The translations under genes and the position numbers were made by a program. 55,170 nucleotides of DNA. It comes from Streptomyces sp. NWU339. Its GTDB lineage: Bacteria; Actinomycetota; Actinomycetes; Streptomycetales; Streptomycetaceae. The stretch is taken from NCBI RefSeq assembly GCF_003143855.1, contig NZ_QFRK01000050.1:1-55170 (forward strand). The letters are read 5' to 3'. Position 1 is the stretch's first letter. Every line of letters starts with the position of its first letter. This document shows, piece by piece, positions 52,703 through 55,170 of the stretch. The notes beneath the pieces were generated by a model. That model was not told the origin of the DNA and made no database searches. It saw only the letters and a list, made by a program, of their open reading frames with translations.

Positions 52703-53791
52703 TCAGCGGCCGTTCCGTCCGCTCGCCGCGCGCCGCCGGTTGGAGGCGAACAGCGCCGCCGAACCGAGCGCCAGCGCAGCGGCTCCGCCGACCATCAGGT
52801 ACGGGGTGTTCCCGTCGCCCCCGGTCTCCGCGAGGTTCTCCGAAGCACCGGCCGCCTTGGGCTGGTTGGGGGTGGTCCCGGCGGTGTCGTCGGTGGCGTC
52901 GCCGGCCGCCGCGTCGGAGCCGTCGTCCGGGGTGTCGCCGGAGGCGTCGTCGGCCGCCGGGGTGGGCTGCGCCGTGGTGTGCGGGTCGTCGTCCCCGTGC
53001 CCGTGGTTCTCGATGGTCGACTTCTCGGCGCCCTCCTCGACCTGCTTCTCGGAGGGCGCGGAGGCGACCGGCGCCGGGGCGGCCGCGCTCTTGGGCGCGT
53101 CGCCGCCGGACCCGGCACCGCTGCCGGCGGTGCTCTTGTTCGCGGTGCCCCCGGCCGCCCCGCCGAACGTGACGTCCGAGCAGGAGTAGAACGCCTCCGG
53201 ACTGTCCGAACGCTGCCACACCGCGTACAGCAGCTGCTTGCCGGAGCGCTCGGGGAGGGTGCCGGTGAACGTGTAGAAACCGCCGGAGGCGGCCGGGTCG
53301 GTGGAGGTCGCCACCGGGTTCGCCAGATCCAGGTCGCCCCAGCCCAGCGGCTTGGACGGGTCGTAGCCGGGCTTGGTGATGTACACCTCGAAGGTGCCCT
53401 TGTGCGGGGCGGTCACCCGGTACTTGAAGGTGTACGAGCCGCTGCTCACCGGAGTGGTCGGCCAGTCGTCGCGGACCAGGTCGAGCCCCTTGAACGCCTC
53501 GTTGTTCGCACTGCACAGCTTGCCGTCGGGGATGAGCTCCTCGTGGCGTCCGCCCGCGTCGCCGATGCGTATGCCGTTCCAGTCGTAGAGCGCCTGGGTG
53601 CCGCCGGCCGCGACCGCCGCCCGGCACGCCGCCGACTTCGGACTCTCCGGTCCCTCGGCGAAGCACTGCGCGACCCTGCTGACCGGGTCGCCCATCGAAC
53701 CGTGCGCGGCCGCCGGTGCGGCGGACAGCCCGGTCAGGGCGAGCGGGACGATACCGACGGCGGCGACGGCGGCCTTGCGGCGTGCGGTCAT
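52703..53791 (-). CDS. Cell-wall-anchored AA10 lytic polysaccharide monooxygenase
   Basis: The protein has 362 residues. The ATG at 53791 has GAGGAG upstream. A signal peptide (KAAVAAVGIVPLALTGLSAA) ends so that the mature protein begins HGSMGDPVSRVAQC, whose N-terminal His is half of the copper brace; the second His is in YRVTAPHKGTFEVYIT. The catalytic domain (~180 residues) ends with FYSCSDVTFGG. A Pro/Ala/Asp-rich linker leads to LAETG, a hydrophobic helix (YLMVGGAAALALGSAALFA) and RRR, a sortase class E signal. It should oxidatively cleave cellulose or chitin while fixed to the wall; the substrate is not readable. Confidence 0.92.
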   Translation of the reverse strand: MTARRKAAVAAVGIVPLALTGLSAAPAAAHGSMGDPVSRVAQCFAEGPESPKSAACRAAVAAGGTQALYDWNGIRIGDAGGRHEELIPDGKLCSANNEAFKGLDLVRDDWPTTPVSSGSYTFKYRVTAPHKGTFEVYITKPGYDPSKPLGWGDLDLANPVATSTDPAASGGFYTFTGTLPERSGKQLLYAVWQRSDSPEAFYSCSDVTFGGAAGGTANKSTAGSGAGSGGDAPKSAAAPAPVASAPSEKQVEEGAEKSTIENHGHGDDDPHTTAQPTPAADDASGDTPDDGSDAAAGDATDDTAGTTPNQPKAAGASENLAETGGDGNTPYLMVGGAAALALGSAALFASNRRRAASGRNGR

Positions 53792-53991
53792 GGGGCAGCA
53801 ACTCCTCGGAACGATCACTGGACTTGGGGGAATCCCGTGGGGGGACGGCTCAGAAACTAGCCCCAAGGAACAGTGAGATCGCCTGGCAGAGGCTGTGCGA
53901 GGAGATCCTTATGGCCGCGTTAAGGAAGTGCTCAGGCTGAGATCAGGTAGGCGGCGTACGCGGTGTGACGGACGCCGCCGACCGGACACGC

Positions 53992-54126
53992 TCAGCCGTC
54001 CGGCCACCAGGTGCGGGCGATGTCCTCGCGGATCTCCGGGCGCGTGGCCGGGCGCTCGCCGGTCTTCTCGCGGATCCGGCGGGCTTCCGTCTTCTTCGGG
54101 GGCTTCTGTGCGGTGACACGGCGCAT
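53992..54126 (-). CDS. Small conserved hypothetical protein (44 residues)
   Basis: The ATG at 54126 is six bases after AAGGAGG, a very strong SD. The product starts MRRVTAQKPPKKTEARRIRE, continues KTGERPATRPEIREDIART and ends WWPDG. It is strongly basic at the N-terminus. The codon pattern (G/C at nearly all third positions) and SD support a real gene. Similar short proteins occur in other Streptomyces, from memory. Function is unknown. Confidence 0.75.
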   Translation of the reverse strand: MRRVTAQKPPKKTEARRIREKTGERPATRPEIREDIARTWWPDG

Positions 54127-54263
54127 GGCTGCCTCCTTCGGGGCCCACGGACACCGCGGTCCCGCAGGGGTGGACCTTTCGGGGGAGAGTTCCCCATCGG
54201 GCCCGATCTGTCTGTGGCCCCGATCACGAATCGATTGTCAGTGGCAGCTGTCACTCTTGACCC

Positions 54264-54881
54264 ATGACCGATGACAGTGACGTCACGGGCACGGTGGGTG
54301 TCGACTGGGACCTGGCGGCCGCGGCCTTCGACGAGGAACCGGACCACGGGCTGCGCGATCCCCGGGTGCGCGAAGCCTGGGCCGTGCGGCTGCGTTCCTG
54401 GCTGCCCGTCCGGGCGAGCGATGTCCTCGACCTGGGCTGCGGCACCGGCAGCCTCTCCCTGCTGGCCGCCGAGCAGGGGCACCGGGTGACCGGGGTCGAC
54501 CGGTCCCCGGCCATGGTGGCGCTCGCCCGGGAGAAGCTCGCCGGACACGACGCGGTGTTCCTCATCGGTGACGCCGCAGCGCCCCCGACGGGGGAGCGGC
54601 GTTACGACGTCGTTCTCGTGCGGCACGTGCTGTGGACGCTGCCCGATCCGGCCAGGGTGCTGCGGCACTGGCGGGGGCTGTTGCGTCCCGGTGGCCGGTT
54701 CGTGCTGGTGGAGGGGTTCTGGGGGACGGTGAGCCCGGTCGGCATACCGAAGGACCGGCTCGCCGCGCTCCTCGCCCCGCTCGCCGCACGGGTACGGATC
54801 GAGGGGCTGTCGGACGAGGCGGCGCTGTGGGGGAGGGAGGTGGGTGACGAGCGGTACGTGGCGGTCGCGATGCCGGAGTGA
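54264..54881 (+). CDS. Class I SAM-dependent methyltransferase
   Basis: The protein has 205 residues. The ATG at 54264 follows no strong SD. The SAM motif is VLDLGCGTGSLSLLAAEQGH, followed by TGVDRSPAMVALAREKL and FLIGDAAAPP; post-I motif VVLVRHVLWTLPDP. This is a complete Rossmann methyltransferase of the UbiE/Methyltransf_11 type; the substrate is unknown. It is divergent from the 44-residue gene and converges on the DUF402 gene. Confidence 0.88.
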   Translation: MTDDSDVTGTVGVDWDLAAAAFDEEPDHGLRDPRVREAWAVRLRSWLPVRASDVLDLGCGTGSLSLLAAEQGHRVTGVDRSPAMVALAREKLAGHDAVFLIGDAAAPPTGERRYDVVLVRHVLWTLPDPARVLRHWRGLLRPGGRFVLVEGFWGTVSPVGIPKDRLAALLAPLAARVRIEGLSDEAALWGREVGDERYVAVAMPE

Positions 54882-54905
54882 GGCGGGCCCGGCCGGCCCA
54901 CCTCT

Positions 54906-55170
54906 TCACCTCAGGAGCGCGTCGAAGCGGTCTCCGCGGGCTCGGGCTTCCAGTTCGTCGAGGGCGGCGACGGCGGTGGCCGCTGCCCGGGGGTCAGCCT
55001 GCGGGAGGCCGCTCGCTGCGAACTCGTCCTCGTCGAGCCGTCGTACGTCCGTGCCGTCGGCGGAGCGCCACAGGTCCAGGTCGAGGTCCTCGACCACCAG
55101 CTCCGTACCGGTGAGCACGGCCGGGCGGGTGATGTCGCAGTAGTGGCCCTTGAGGGTGCCCCCGGCGGTG
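54906..55170 (-). CDS. DUF402 family protein (partial, 5' end beyond the window)
   Basis: At least 87 residues of the C-terminus are visible. The sequence HYCDITRPAV, then GTELVVEDLDLDLWRSADGT and DVRRLDEDEFAASGL, matches the DUF402 barrel (YxDIT-x2-P, DLDLD, LDEDEF). Some members hydrolyse nucleoside diphosphates. The gene continues past the right edge. Confidence 0.8.
   Translation of the reverse strand, partial: TAGGTLKGHYCDITRPAVLTGTELVVEDLDLDLWRSADGTDVRRLDEDEFAASGLPQADPRAAATAVAALDELEARARGDRFDALLR

Overview
This window is a high-GC Streptomyces chromosome segment. The evidence is the strong G/C bias at third codon positions, many GTG starts, GTGA/ATGA stop-start overlaps, TAGGCT-like -10 boxes, one bldA-type TTA codon, and a gene order that (from memory, not searched) matches the SCO1734-SCO1795 region of S. 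coelicolor. It is mostly conserved core chromosome, with a few decayed or mobile patches.

Layout. 1-480: 3' end of an rRNA operon (23S end, 5S, a strong terminator). 547-4978: an Arg/Gly/Asp-repeat TPR protein, a DUF1015 protein and a HAD phosphatase. 5035-8052: an iron-box-controlled siderophore ABC transporter (two permeases, one ATPase, no binding protein). 8036-12396: SCP2-like protein, small unknown, tlyA, NAD kinase, recN. 12624-17280: GT4 glycosyltransferase with a TTA codon, PucR regulator, GH15 enzyme. 17826-23709: pyrG, Nudix hydrolase, AfsR-like NTPase/TPR protein, alanine dehydrogenase. 24102-28715: chromosome-segregation block with parA, a basic putative DNA-binding protein, scpA, scpB and an RluB-type pseudouridine synthase. 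28728-31206: NrtR-like Nudix regulator with a 51-bp hairpin/operator, ADP-ribosylglycohydrolase and a convergent RlaP-type nucleotidyltransferase. 31229-31661: broken Rieske gene. 31860-36353: aroH, tyrA, cmk, plsC, der. 36440-41444: small unknowns, an Rpf muralytic enzyme, a deletion scar with two gene remnants, an I78-type inhibitor and a PAP2 phosphatase. 41692-48287: PIG-V-like glycosyltransferase, MFS exporter, glutaryl-CoA-dehydrogenase-like enzyme, sepF paralogue and a Cys-rich DUF5685 protein. 48577-55170: secreted streptogrisin-like protease, a tnpB-only IS200/IS605-type element, an orphan protease prodomain, a secreted lipase, a sortase-anchored AA10 LPMO, a 44-residue protein, a methyltransferase and a truncated DUF402 gene.

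How the genes work together. The iron transporter is a tightly coupled three-gene operon with a DmdR/IdeR box over its promoter. The parA-scpAB run is translationally linked and suggests coordinated chromosome organisation. aroH-tyrA (tyrosine branch) and cmk-plsC-der are likewise coupled. The nrtR-ARH pair forms an NAD/ADP-ribose operon with an unusual control site, and its RlaP neighbour suggests RNA or ADP-ribose repair. The right end is a secreted polymer-degradation neighbourhood (protease, lipase, LPMO).

The most noteworthy signals are the 23-bp-arm inverted repeat abutting the nrtR start codon, the Nudix/ARH/RlaP cluster, the Rieske pseudogene that has also lost an iron-sulfur ligand, the tnpB element next to an orphan protease prodomain, and the two-sided gene scar at 38995-39813.
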